A stretch of 48,298 nucleotides of DNA from Chloroflexota bacterium (lineage in GTDB: Bacteria > Chloroflexota > Anaerolineae > Anaerolineales > Anaerolineaceae), in assembly GCA_021372725.1 (NCBI GenBank), contig JAJFTV010000123.1:1-48298 (forward strand), in the 5' to 3' direction. The notes beneath the pieces are model-generated. The model did not search any database, had not been told where the DNA came from, and was given only the letters and a program-made list of their open reading frames with translations. Position 1 is the stretch's first letter. Every line of letters starts with the position of its first letter. Position numbers and translations under genes: made by a program. This document shows positions 1-8,076 of the stretch, piece after piece.

Positions 1-565
1 GCGACCAGTTGATCAGGCGCTCGCCGCGGTAAATCAATCCTTTATCATACAGACGTACGAATGCCTCGCGCACGGCCCTGGATAGTCCCGCATCCAGGGT
101 AAAGCGTTCGCGATCCCAGTCGCAGGAAGCTCCCAGCCGGCGTATCTGTTGTTGGATGATCCCGCCGTGCTCTTCTTTCCACTGCCAGGCGCGGCGTTCG
201 AATTCCTTGCGACCCACCTCCTTGCGGGAAGTGCCCTCCTGTTGCAGCAGGCGCTCCACCTGAAGCTGAGTGGCAATACCGGCATGATCGGTACCGGGCA
301 CCCACAGGGTGGGTTCACCTTTCATGCGGTGATAACGGATCATCAGGTCTTCCAGCGAAACGAACAGCGCATGCCCGATATGCAGAATGCCGGTCACATT
401 GGGGGGCGGGATGGAGATGACAAACGGTTTGACGTTGGGATCAAAACCGGGTTTATTCGGGTCGTTCGACGGTTTTAGATAGCCGTTTTCCTGCCACCAG
501 CGGTAAAGCCGCTCTTCTGTGGCTCTAAAATCGTACACTTTCGGTAGGTTGTTCTCGCTGCTCAT
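1..565 (-). CDS. valS: Valyl-tRNA synthetase, N-terminal part (cut by window edge)
   Basis: Class I aminoacyl-tRNA synthetase that charges tRNA-Val. About 188 residues of an expected ~880 are present and the rest lies beyond base 1. Visible motifs are the family start (YDFRATEERLYRWWQENGY), the ATP-binding HIGH box at residues 62-65 inside PPPNVTGILHIGHAL, the segment PGTDHAGIATQ, and KGLIYRGERLINWS at the edge; the PPPNVTG form is typical of ValRS. ATG at 565 is chosen because GGAG lies 6 nt upstream. An in-frame ATG at 577 (adding MELK) has GGAAG at 10 nt and is a possible alternative. Upstream lie a T-box leader and a consensus promoter, so expression should rise when tRNA-Val is uncharged. 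Confidence 0.95.
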   Translation of the reverse strand, partial: MSSENNLPKVYDFRATEERLYRWWQENGYLKPSNDPNKPGFDPNVKPFVISIPPPNVTGILHIGHALFVSLEDLMIRYHRMKGEPTLWVPGTDHAGIATQLQVERLLQQEGTSRKEVGRKEFERRAWQWKEEHGGIIQQQIRRLGASCDWDRERFTLDAGLSRAVREAFVRLYDKGLIYRGERLINWS

Positions 566-603
566 CTTCAACTCCATCACTTTGATTCTTCCATTATCCA
601 TTT

Positions 604-639
604 AAATACAAAACCTTTCGCCCGATTGAGGACGAAAGG
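604..639 (-). terminator. Intrinsic terminator arm of the T-box
   Basis: On the minus strand CCTTTCGTCC and GGGCGAAAGG form a 10-bp stem (one G-U) with a 6-nt loop, followed by TTTTGTATTT. The 5' arm overlaps the sequence needed for the antiterminator, as expected for T-box transcription attenuation. Confidence 0.9.
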
Positions 640-885
640 CCAAGCTTCCGTGGTACCACCTCTATTCATCATACGAGTATGATGCGCTCATCCCCGGACC
701 TGTATCCGGGCTTCGCTGTATCGGGCTCACCCGTGCCGGTCTACTCGCTTGCTCCAGTTTTCTTCGGCAAATTCGCCAAACGACTTCATGTTTGTCAACC
801 TGGGGAGGCTTTCAGCCTTTTGCGCTCCTTCTCTGTCAGGTGACGGTCACATTACTACTCTTGGCAGCTTGTTGAATAAATTGTT
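614..885 (-). promoter_or_regulatory. T-box riboswitch leader of valS
   Basis: The minus strand carries the T-box core GAGGTGGTACCACGGAAGC (about 644-662), whose UGGU bulge reads the free CCA end of uncharged tRNA. Further upstream in the leader are the family landmarks AGAGA, GGCTGAAAGCC, TGGAGC, AGTAG and a GGGT...GCCC stem. Downstream, CGTCCTC can pair with the T-box GAGG to form the antiterminator, or take part in the terminator at 614-639; the two folds exclude each other. The predicted transcription start is near 885, giving a leader of about 320 nt to the ATG. I could not assign the specifier codon with confidence. GTC at 782-784 is only a guess based on gene identity. Confidence 0.93.
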
Positions 886-891
886 AGTCCG

Positions 892-920
892 ATTATACAG
901 ACGTTTGCAGAGAATGTCAA
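892..920 (-). promoter_or_regulatory. Consensus sigma-70-type promoter of valS
   Basis: TTGACA (915-920) and TATAAT (892-897) are both perfect consensus hexamers on the minus strand with a 17-nt spacer. It sits just downstream of the HEAT-repeat gene stop and about 300 nt before valS, at the expected start of the T-box leader. Confidence 0.9.
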
Positions 921-962
921 TTCGGATAAATGATAAGTATTATGTTGATTTCCCGGTCATTT

Positions 963-3800
963 CTACTGGCTCTTTTGCCACCATTCCTGCCATTTTTGCA
1001 CATCTGAACCATAATTTTGTAAAGTAATCGATTCAAGGGCTTCGATACAATTTGGTCTTAAATCATAATCATTAACGATTGTGTCTGGGTCTAGCAAATT
1101 AATTAATATGGGCACTGCTTGACGTGCAAGTGGACCAATTTTGCCAAGAGCTTTGACCGCAAAACTTTTTTCATAATCCTGCTGATTTTGAACCATGGCA
1201 ATCAAAACGGGTATTGCAGCACTAGCCTCAGGGCCAATCGCGCCAATTGCAGCCGCACTAATCACACGCATATTGGCTTTAGATTCTTTCATCGTGATGA
1301 GTAATTTCGGTAAAGCTGGCAGGGCTTCTTCACCGTACCAATATAAGGAATCAACGGCATCGTAACGAACCCAATATTCCTCGTCGTCCATAGCCAGGAT
1401 TAGTAAATCAACCGCTCCCGGCACACCTGCATATCCCCTAAGTTCCCGACAGACACTTCTCCGTATTTCGACATTCGTACTTTGCAATCCTGTTTCCAGG
1501 ATAGGTAGAGTGCTTTCTTTGTCGCTCAACGATGCAATTGCTTTTATTTCTGCATAATGTGCATCACGATCATTTTCAATTTGCGCCACCCTGAGTAAAT
1601 CTGGAAGGGTTGTAGCAGCCTCATTACCCAGGTCAACCAGAGATTCAGCGGCTGCCTGCCGAACCGAAGCCTCTTGGTCGTCCAAGCTTGAAGCTAAAAG
1701 ACTCACAGCGCCTTTTACCCCCGTATAATCAGCGAGAGCTTCACAAGCCTGAACACGAAATTCGATTAAGTCACTTTCAAGTGCTTGCGAAAGAAGAGGT
1801 ATAGTATCTGCTTTACTGCTGGATTTAGCAATTTTCTTGACCATATCGATAAACAGATCAGGATCAGTTTCTCTCCGGGCGGCTTCATACAGTTCTGCCA
1901 GATGCGAAGTCGAAGAATTATCAATACCCTGGAGCCCCTCACTGGCAACCTTACGCACATTTTCATTTTGATCGCTCAGCGCAATGAGCAAGACACCCGC
2001 TACACCAGGAGAATTTTTATATTTCCCCAAAATCTTACATATTGCAATACGGATTTTCACTTCCGGCCGTTCGAGTTCTTCTTGTAGAAATGGTAAAACT
2101 TGATCAATACCACTTAAAGCGACAAGAGCAGATATTTCCTCCCCGTATGCATCTGAAATTTGTTCGTTAACGATCACTTTCTTCAATTCGGGTACAATCT
2201 GCGCCGCGTCATCGGTCATGTTTGCCAGTGACGTTGCTGCATTACGGCGAATATATTCATTTTCATCATTCAAAGCCAGGAGCAGCAAATCGGTTACGCC
2301 GTCCACTCCTTGGAAATCTTCAAGAATTGAACAAATTTCTTCACGTATGTCTTCATTTTGGTCGGAAAAGGCTTCATTCAATATAATTACTACAGTTTCT
2401 TTATCAGAGAAAGCAGTAATCGCCGAGATCTCGGCCCGAAAAGCCATATCGTCGGTTTCGTTTTTTGCTATTTTTTTCAGCTCCGTCAAAGCAGTTCCAT
2501 CAGGGTCACCGGTATTCTTCAAGGCATAAGCTGCTGCCCGACGGACATCTTCATCTGTATCCTGCAAGAGTTGAGTCAATTTTGGTACGGCTGAAACCGC
2601 ATCTGGTCCAAACTCGCCTAAAACCTGAGCGGCTGATTCGCGTACATCCGGGTTTGTATCTTGAAGCGCCTCGATTACTGAAGGAATCGTGGCTGGATTT
2701 CTATAGTCAGTCAACCAGATAGTTGCTTCCTGGCGTACCATAGTATCGGCATCATGGAGAAGCATTAAGAACGTTTCCGTAAGCAAATCTGAATCCGGGT
2801 ATACATCTCTCAGAATATTAGCAGCATGGTAACGAATATCATCATTCGGGTTATCAACCGCCTGTAACAATAAATTGAAAACCGTTTCAGCCTGAGCCAT
2901 CTTGTTGAGAGTATTGGCAGCACCAGTTCGCACCTTTTCGTTTGAATCTCCCATTAGAGAAATCAATTCAGAGGCTGATTTCAGAGGCAGTGGATCAAGT
3001 TTACCTAAAGCGTTGGCGGCCTGGTAACGATCAGCCCAGTTGTCGCTATCGAGTGCATAGGTAAACAAAGCAGCTTCAAGTTGGTGGTCTATGGAATAAC
3101 TCATGTCGATCCCGCAAGCGTAACCTATGATCTCTTCCAGATCATTTTCGATGTCGGCAGCATTTCCGGCCAGTTTTTGAAGTGATGGAACTGAATTGTC
3201 AACCAGGTTGGTTAATGTGGTACTACCCGATCCACCAGTGACTTTTTGACTTTCAATGACAAAGAACTTTTCATTATTCCTGACAACCAGTTGGAGATTC
3301 ACAATGATTTCTTGAGTGAACGCCGAGGATGATTGCCGCACCGAGGAATATGTCAGCGATTCTCCGCGTTCGATTTCATACAAAATATAAACTGTGTCAT
3401 CTGTTGCAAAAATCTTTGAACCATCAATCCCGAGAACCGATTGGACATAGAACAGTCTGGAAGTCTTAGGAATATAGGCAACCTGATAATTTTCACCAAG
3501 TGTTAGTGTTTCATCATACGCAGCTAAAATGAGCTGGTTGACTAAAGGTAAAATTTCATCTTCGAAGCGTACATCCAATTCTTCTTTTGATGGAAGAACT
3601 AACGGTTCTTCTGTTACAGTTGGTGTAGGTGAAAGTGTCTGTTGTTGAGCTGGGGTAGCCATAGTAGTGGCAGTCACCTCTGGAAACTTTACACCTGAAG
3701 GTGTGGCTGGATCTTTTGCGGGTAAATTAGCGACAGTACATGTCGATAAAAGCACACCCATGATTGATAGCAAAACGAGAATGATCGATTTCCTTTCCAC
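963..3800 (-). CDS. Large HEAT-repeat lipoprotein, 945 aa
   Basis: Predicted secreted lipoprotein. Residues 1-20 are a signal peptide ending in LLST before Cys21; Thr at -1 is a slightly atypical lipobox. A Pro/Thr-rich tether (about 22-70) follows, then a non-repeat domain (about 71-225) that I do not recognise. From about 240 to the C-terminus there are continuous HEAT/PBS-lyase-type helical repeats with the usual pattern of V/I-R-x-x-A-A-x-x-L. Residues 448, 546, 644 and 742 each start a 98-residue module of three HEAT units with no length change between copies. Such solenoids usually act as protein-binding scaffolds; the partner is unknown. GTG at 3800 is preceded by AGGAGGAGG at good spacing. 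The gene looks more AT-rich than its neighbours, but I did not measure this. Confidence 0.85.
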   Translation of the reverse strand: MERKSIILVLLSIMGVLLSTCTVANLPAKDPATPSGVKFPEVTATTMATPAQQQTLSPTPTVTEEPLVLPSKEELDVRFEDEILPLVNQLILAAYDETLTLGENYQVAYIPKTSRLFYVQSVLGIDGSKIFATDDTVYILYEIERGESLTYSSVRQSSSAFTQEIIVNLQLVVRNNEKFFVIESQKVTGGSGSTTLTNLVDNSVPSLQKLAGNAADIENDLEEIIGYACGIDMSYSIDHQLEAALFTYALDSDNWADRYQAANALGKLDPLPLKSASELISLMGDSNEKVRTGAANTLNKMAQAETVFNLLLQAVDNPNDDIRYHAANILRDVYPDSDLLTETFLMLLHDADTMVRQEATIWLTDYRNPATIPSVIEALQDTNPDVRESAAQVLGEFGPDAVSAVPKLTQLLQDTDEDVRRAAAYALKNTGDPDGTALTELKKIAKNETDDMAFRAEISAITAFSDKETVVIILNEAFSDQNEDIREEICSILEDFQGVDGVTDLLLLALNDENEYIRRNAATSLANMTDDAAQIVPELKKVIVNEQISDAYGEEISALVALSGIDQVLPFLQEELERPEVKIRIAICKILGKYKNSPGVAGVLLIALSDQNENVRKVASEGLQGIDNSSTSHLAELYEAARRETDPDLFIDMVKKIAKSSSKADTIPLLSQALESDLIEFRVQACEALADYTGVKGAVSLLASSLDDQEASVRQAAAESLVDLGNEAATTLPDLLRVAQIENDRDAHYAEIKAIASLSDKESTLPILETGLQSTNVEIRRSVCRELRGYAGVPGAVDLLILAMDDEEYWVRYDAVDSLYWYGEEALPALPKLLITMKESKANMRVISAAAIGAIGPEASAAIPVLIAMVQNQQDYEKSFAVKALGKIGPLARQAVPILINLLDPDTIVNDYDLRPNCIEALESITLQNYGSDVQKWQEWWQKSQ

Positions 3801-3870
3801 TATCTCCTCCTCCTAGTATTCCGCCAAACATGATTCAATGATTTCATTTTTAATTAACGGAATACTTTAA

Positions 3871-3927
3871 GCTCTGTCAAAGTAAAAAAGTATCGGGGGT
3901 AAATGTTAGCTTGAACTTTGACAGAGC
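3871..3927. repeat. Inverted-repeat element with TTGACA-containing arms (copy 1)
   Basis: Arms GCTCTGTCAAAGT (3871-3883) and ACTTTGACAGAGC (3915-3927) are perfect 13-bp inverted repeats around a 31-nt AT-rich loop. It lies in the 314-nt divergent gap (3801-4114) between the HEAT lipoprotein and the NUDIX gene. That gap otherwise shows only AT-rich sequence and the two ribosome-binding sites. A related element lies at 38921-38987. It may be a dispersed hairpin or a paired operator. The TTGACA in each arm points outward, but I find no good -10 at the right distance. Confidence 0.6.
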
Positions 3928-4114
3928 ACTAGATAATCAACCAGGATAAATAATAATTGGGTTATTTATCAAGCATAAATTGTAACTAGGGAGTATATGC
4001 CTGTAAAGCATAAACAATGAGGATTGTAATAGCCGATTTGTCCAGCCTGGATTTTTAGACATTGCCAAGATCGGCAGCCGCTGATAAGATAAGGAATATT
4101 TCGGAGGAAGAAGC

Positions 4115-4735
4115 ATGGCAAATCCAAAATGGCTGGAATGGGCTCAGGCATTACAGGCACATGCCCAAAACGGTCTCACATATACAACCAACCCATTTGA
4201 TGCCGAACGCTATCACCAAATCATGGAGATTGCCGCCGAGATCATGGCCACTTATACCGACTGTGAATTGCCTGTGATGCGTGAGCTGTTTGATTCACAG
4301 GCAGGTTATATGACACCCAAACTGGATATCCGGGGTGTTGTTTTTAAGGATGACAAAATTCTGCTGGTGAATGAATTGGCGGATGGAAAATGGACCCTGC
4401 CGGGGGGCTGGGTGGATATTAACGAATCCCCCAGTGAAGCTGTGGAGCGTGAGGTGCGCGAGGAGTCCGGTTATGAAGTCAAGGCCACCCGTTTCCTGGC
4501 CCTGTATGACCGGAATAAACATGGCCACCCTTCCTTCATTTTTCACCTGTACAAAGTCTTTATTCAATGTGATCTGGTAGGCGGCAGCCCGCAAACCAGC
4601 CTGGAAACAGGGGGAGTCGGGTTCTTCGCAGAAGATGACCACCCGCCATTATCCATCGGGCGAACCACACCCGAAGTACTTGCACACCTTTTCCAGTTAT
4701 ACCGAAATCCGAATATGCCGGCCGAGTTCGATTGA
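4115..4735 (+). CDS. NUDIX hydrolase, 206 aa
   Basis: Hydrolyses nucleoside diphosphates linked to another moiety. The Nudix box is complete at residues 98-120: G98, E104 and REVREESG (112-119), which binds the catalytic metal. The N-terminal ~65 residues resemble the helical extension found in ADP-ribose or sugar-nucleotide pyrophosphatases of the YjhB-like group, so ADP-ribose or a nucleotide sugar is a reasonable guess for the substrate. ATG 4115 has GGAGGAAG just upstream. The next gene, a solute-binding lipoprotein, starts 27 nt after the stop on the same strand, so the two are probably co-transcribed, though no functional link is obvious. Confidence 0.88.
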   Translation: MANPKWLEWAQALQAHAQNGLTYTTNPFDAERYHQIMEIAAEIMATYTDCELPVMRELFDSQAGYMTPKLDIRGVVFKDDKILLVNELADGKWTLPGGWVDINESPSEAVEREVREESGYEVKATRFLALYDRNKHGHPSFIFHLYKVFIQCDLVGGSPQTSLETGGVGFFAEDDHPPLSIGRTTPEVLAHLFQLYRNPNMPAEFD

Positions 4736-4762
4736 TCAACCGGCACGCTGCAAAGTGAATCA

Positions 4763-6190
4763 ATGAGAAAAATTCTTCTGTTGCTGATATTCTCCTTCCT
4801 TGCCATACTGGCTGCCTGTAACCCTGCAATGGGGTCTGTCTCACAGGAAGAAACCCGGACAACCATTGCCGAACCACGGGCAACTCTCTCCACCCCTTCC
4901 AGTACACCCCAACCCGTTTTCACACCTACTTCCAATCCCCTCCTTCAAGTCCCGCTTGAGGATCTCAATAATCTTCAAATCAGTTTTTGGCATCCCTGGA
5001 GCGGAGAGCTGGCCCAAACAATGGAAGCGATTATTCAGGACTTCAACAACAGCAATGTCTGGGGCATCCATGTCATCACAACTCCCTATGGAGGCTCAGC
5101 CAGCCTTGCGAATTCCATTGAGGAGAATATGGGAGCCAACAATCTCCCGAATGTGGTGGTGTCTTCCTCTGAACAACTCCTGCAATGGGAGGACCAGTAC
5201 CAATTGTTCACCGACCTGAACCTTTATATCGCTGACGGCCAATGGGGTCTTACCAGACAGGAACAGGCTGACATCCCGCAAACGTACTGGGATCAGGACA
5301 ACCATCATGACAAGCAAATCGGTATCCCGGCCTTGAGAAATATGCATGTCCTTTTTTATAACAAGAGTTGGGGGGAAGAGTTGGGATACACAGAATCACC
5401 TCAAACCTTTAAGAATTTCTCGGATCAAATCTGCGCAGCAGCAGCAGAGCGCAAAGATATTGACGAAACAGGCGGATGGATCATCAACACGGATCCTTTG
5501 ACGACCTATAGCTGGCTGACAGCGGCCGGCCTGACAAACCTGTATGATCCGGAAAAGGATGTATACCAATTCAACACACCCGGCGCTTTGGAGGTTCTGT
5601 CAAAGCTCAAGTCTTTGTCCATCAAGGGCTGTATCTGGAACGCACGCCTGCCCAACCCGTACGATTATTTTGCCGGCCGGCAGACGCTGATGTATTCCGG
5701 TACCCTCACCGATATCCTTCCCCAGACTGCGGCCATGCAAAAACAACAAAATGCGGATGACTGGCTGATCCAGCCTTACCCGGCCGGCAGTCAAAATTCT
5801 TCGGTAGTGGTGAATGGCAGCTCGTATGCCGTCCTTGAAACCACGCCTGCTGAACAACTGGCTTCCTGGTTGTTCCTGCGCTGGCTGGTTTTGCCCCGCC
5901 ATCAAGCCGCTTTGAGCAGTGCGAGCGGTTGCCTGCCGGTCAGCGGCGCCGCTTTCGATGAAATGCAGGCATTCACCAGCCAATATCCACAATGGGCAGC
6001 CGCCAGTGAATGGATCCCTCTGGCAAATTCAGCACCGCATGCCGGTTCATGGACGATAGTCCAAAACCTGCTGGAAGACGCAGCCTGGCAGTCTTTTCAG
6101 ACATACACAGCCCAGGAAAATATCCCTGGGCTGCTGGAGCAACTCGATGCCATGATCCCGGAAATTCTTTCCAATAATAAAATGGATTGA
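4763..6190 (+). CDS. Family-1 extracellular solute-binding lipoprotein, 475 aa
   Basis: Probable sugar-type ABC transporter binding protein. The signal peptide ends in the lipobox LAAC with Cys19 as lipid anchor, followed by a Thr/Pro/Ser-rich linker (about 25-60). The mature part begins with LQISFWHPWSGE, characteristic of MalE/UgpB-like proteins, and continues with typical features such as TAAGLTNLYDP and a late GSSYAVLETTP strand. No permease or ATPase gene adjoins it; the next genes are on the opposite strand and encode a peptide system. Partner subunits must be elsewhere, or it serves as a stand-alone sensor. The ribosome-binding site is weak (AAGTG), and this is the first in-frame ATG giving a complete signal peptide. 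Confidence 0.87.
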   Translation: MRKILLLLIFSFLAILAACNPAMGSVSQEETRTTIAEPRATLSTPSSTPQPVFTPTSNPLLQVPLEDLNNLQISFWHPWSGELAQTMEAIIQDFNNSNVWGIHVITTPYGGSASLANSIEENMGANNLPNVVVSSSEQLLQWEDQYQLFTDLNLYIADGQWGLTRQEQADIPQTYWDQDNHHDKQIGIPALRNMHVLFYNKSWGEELGYTESPQTFKNFSDQICAAAAERKDIDETGGWIINTDPLTTYSWLTAAGLTNLYDPEKDVYQFNTPGALEVLSKLKSLSIKGCIWNARLPNPYDYFAGRQTLMYSGTLTDILPQTAAMQKQQNADDWLIQPYPAGSQNSSVVVNGSSYAVLETTPAEQLASWLFLRWLVLPRHQAALSSASGCLPVSGAAFDEMQAFTSQYPQWAAASEWIPLANSAPHAGSWTIVQNLLEDAAWQSFQTYTAQENIPGLLEQLDAMIPEILSNNKMD

Positions 6191-6239
6191 TCTTTTTTCG
6201 ATAATTCTTTTCTGGAAACGTGGCAGGCGTCAAATAAAA

Positions 6240-6270
6240 ACCGCCCGGCAGGGGTCTCTTGCCAGGCGGT
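6240..6270 (-). terminator. Bidirectional intrinsic terminator between convergent binding-protein genes
   Basis: ACCGCCCGGCA and TGCCAGGCGGT pair around a short loop. On the minus strand the stem is followed by TTTTTATTTG, ending the dpp operon. On the plus strand the T-run is weaker (TTGGTCTTT), but it may also stop the solute-binding gene ending at 6190. Confidence 0.8.
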
Positions 6271-6293
6271 TGGTCTTTACTGCAATGACTGGT

Positions 6294-7982
6294 TTATGGT
6301 TTCAGCCAGACATTATTGTCTGTGGTCACCAGGTTAAGGAACCAGGATGTGCCGGCATAATCCTGGACTTTATCACTCAAAATTTCTCCACCTGCCGAAA
6401 ATCCCAAAGTCAGAGCCGGATAATCCCGATAGATCAAATCCTGGGCTTCTCTTAATTGAGCATCCCGTTCGACAGTGTCAACAATGTAGTTGGTCTCGTC
6501 GAGCATGGCTGCAGCTTCCTCATTGGTATAACCAAGGGTATATGCCAGGCCGTTGGTACCCCATAGGGAGCTTAAACCGCCGTCGCCGCAAAAACCGTTC
6601 GAGAACATTATCTCTTTCTGGTTGCCGCCATAGAAGTCGTCAATCCAGGTTCCAAATTCCACCTGAACCAGCTCAGCATCGATACCAAAATCCTGCATTT
6701 GTGTGATCAAGGCAGATGCAATATCCGGCATGGGGCTCAGGTTCCAGATTTCAAGCCGTACTGCCAGCGGGGTGCCGTCTTTTTCCCAGATACCATCCGC
6801 GTTTTTCGCCCAACCGGCATCAGTCAAGGTCTGGGCTGCCAGATCCGGGTCATAGGTAAAATATTTGTTGCACAAGTCGGGATCATAACCCGGTACACCT
6901 GGTCCGGCGGTACCACATCCGCCCACATACAAACCGCCCAGGACAGCTTTCAAAACGCGTTCCCCATCCAATGCATGAGCAATGGCCTGGCGTACTTCAA
7001 GCTGCGATGTAATTGGGCTGTTGTAATCGAAATGAAGGTACCAGTTCCAGGGGCAGGTACCGATACGAGCATCATACCCTTCGGTAGCGGCAAACTGGTC
7101 AAATATGGTGGTGCTGGAAGTACTCAGATAGTGAATTTCGCCAGCTTCCAGGGCCAGCGCAGCCACTGTCTCATCCGGGATGATCTTGAAAACCACTTCA
7201 TCGAGATTTGGAACGATATAATGATCTTCATTGGCGACTAATGTGACGGAATCATCCGGGATGTATTCCTTCAGCTCGAAGGGGCCGGAGCCAATCGGGT
7301 GTGAATTCCAGGTCTCTCCATAGAAATCCACAGCCTCTTTGGGCAGGATGCCCAGGCTGGTCAGACCGCGCCCATTAATGAACAATAAAGCATCCGGGTT
7401 GGTCAGGTTCAACCGCACGGTATAATCATCCACTGCTTCAACCGATTCATAGTTGGCAACCAGATCCGATGTAGGCTGTCCACCTTCGATAGTGAGGTAG
7501 CGTTCCAGCGAATATACAACATCGGATGCGATCACCTCCCGACCTTCGCCTTCAGCAAAGACATCATTGCCGTCCTGGAAGGTCACGCCATGGCGCAAAT
7601 GAAATACTACACTTTTATTGTCATTCTCATATTCCCAGCTTTCTGCCAGATCAGGGAGGATTGTTCCATCCTCTTTTACACGAAACAGGAAGCTGTAAAT
7701 TTGGGAAGCAACATTGAAAGACGGCCCATCTACAATAAAGGGCGGATCAAAAGTAACACTGGCGCTTGAATGCCAGTACAGTGTTCCACCTTTGACTACA
7801 TCCGTCGCGGGTGCTTCGGCTGGAGTCTCTTCCGTGGGAGCCACTTCTTCCGTTGGCGCTGCTTCTTCGACGGGAGCCGTTTCTTCTCCGACTGTCGTTT
7901 CGGTTGCTGCCGGTTGGCAAGCCGTCAACAAAAGTGAGCTGACGATCAGCAATCCGATTAAAACCATCCATATCCTTTTCAT
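6294..7982 (-). CDS. Family-5 (oligopeptide/dipeptide) ABC substrate-binding lipoprotein, 562 aa
   Basis: Captures peptides outside the cell for the DppB/DppC permease encoded just upstream. The signal peptide ends in LTAC with Cys22 as lipid anchor, and a Glu/Pro/Ala/Thr-rich linker (about 25-62) leads into the mature domain. The family-5 signature is present around residues 85-170 (FLFRVKEDGTILPDLAESWE and FHLRHGVTFQDG). Length is usual for the family. Start ATG 7982 has AGGAG 7 nt upstream. It is the last gene of a minus-strand unit gntR - M14 - dppB - dppC - this gene, ending at the terminator at 6240-6270. The substrate cannot be read from sequence. Neighbouring peptidases favour peptides, possibly with D-residues. 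Confidence 0.93.
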   Translation of the reverse strand: MKRIWMVLIGLLIVSSLLLTACQPAATETTVGEETAPVEEAAPTEEVAPTEETPAEAPATDVVKGGTLYWHSSASVTFDPPFIVDGPSFNVASQIYSFLFRVKEDGTILPDLAESWEYENDNKSVVFHLRHGVTFQDGNDVFAEGEGREVIASDVVYSLERYLTIEGGQPTSDLVANYESVEAVDDYTVRLNLTNPDALLFINGRGLTSLGILPKEAVDFYGETWNSHPIGSGPFELKEYIPDDSVTLVANEDHYIVPNLDEVVFKIIPDETVAALALEAGEIHYLSTSSTTIFDQFAATEGYDARIGTCPWNWYLHFDYNSPITSQLEVRQAIAHALDGERVLKAVLGGLYVGGCGTAGPGVPGYDPDLCNKYFTYDPDLAAQTLTDAGWAKNADGIWEKDGTPLAVRLEIWNLSPMPDIASALITQMQDFGIDAELVQVEFGTWIDDFYGGNQKEIMFSNGFCGDGGLSSLWGTNGLAYTLGYTNEEAAAMLDETNYIVDTVERDAQLREAQDLIYRDYPALTLGFSAGGEILSDKVQDYAGTSWFLNLVTTDNNVWLKP

Positions 7983-8076
7983 TTTATTCTCCTGGGTTTT
8001 CTAATTTTTTCCAGACAATACTCGAATTTCAAGATTACGCGTTTTTTCGATTTCCTCTCCTTTCAGGTCTGTCCAT

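Noticed and set aside
749..1027. Small plus-strand frame over the valS leader
   Set aside because: It crosses the T-box leader and the 3' end of the HEAT gene in antisense, with no motif or ribosome-binding site.
3871..3927. TTGACA in the repeat arms as -35 boxes of divergent promoters
   Set aside because: No acceptable -10 hexamer lies 16-18 nt downstream of either arm, here or at 38921-38987, so a promoter role is not claimed.
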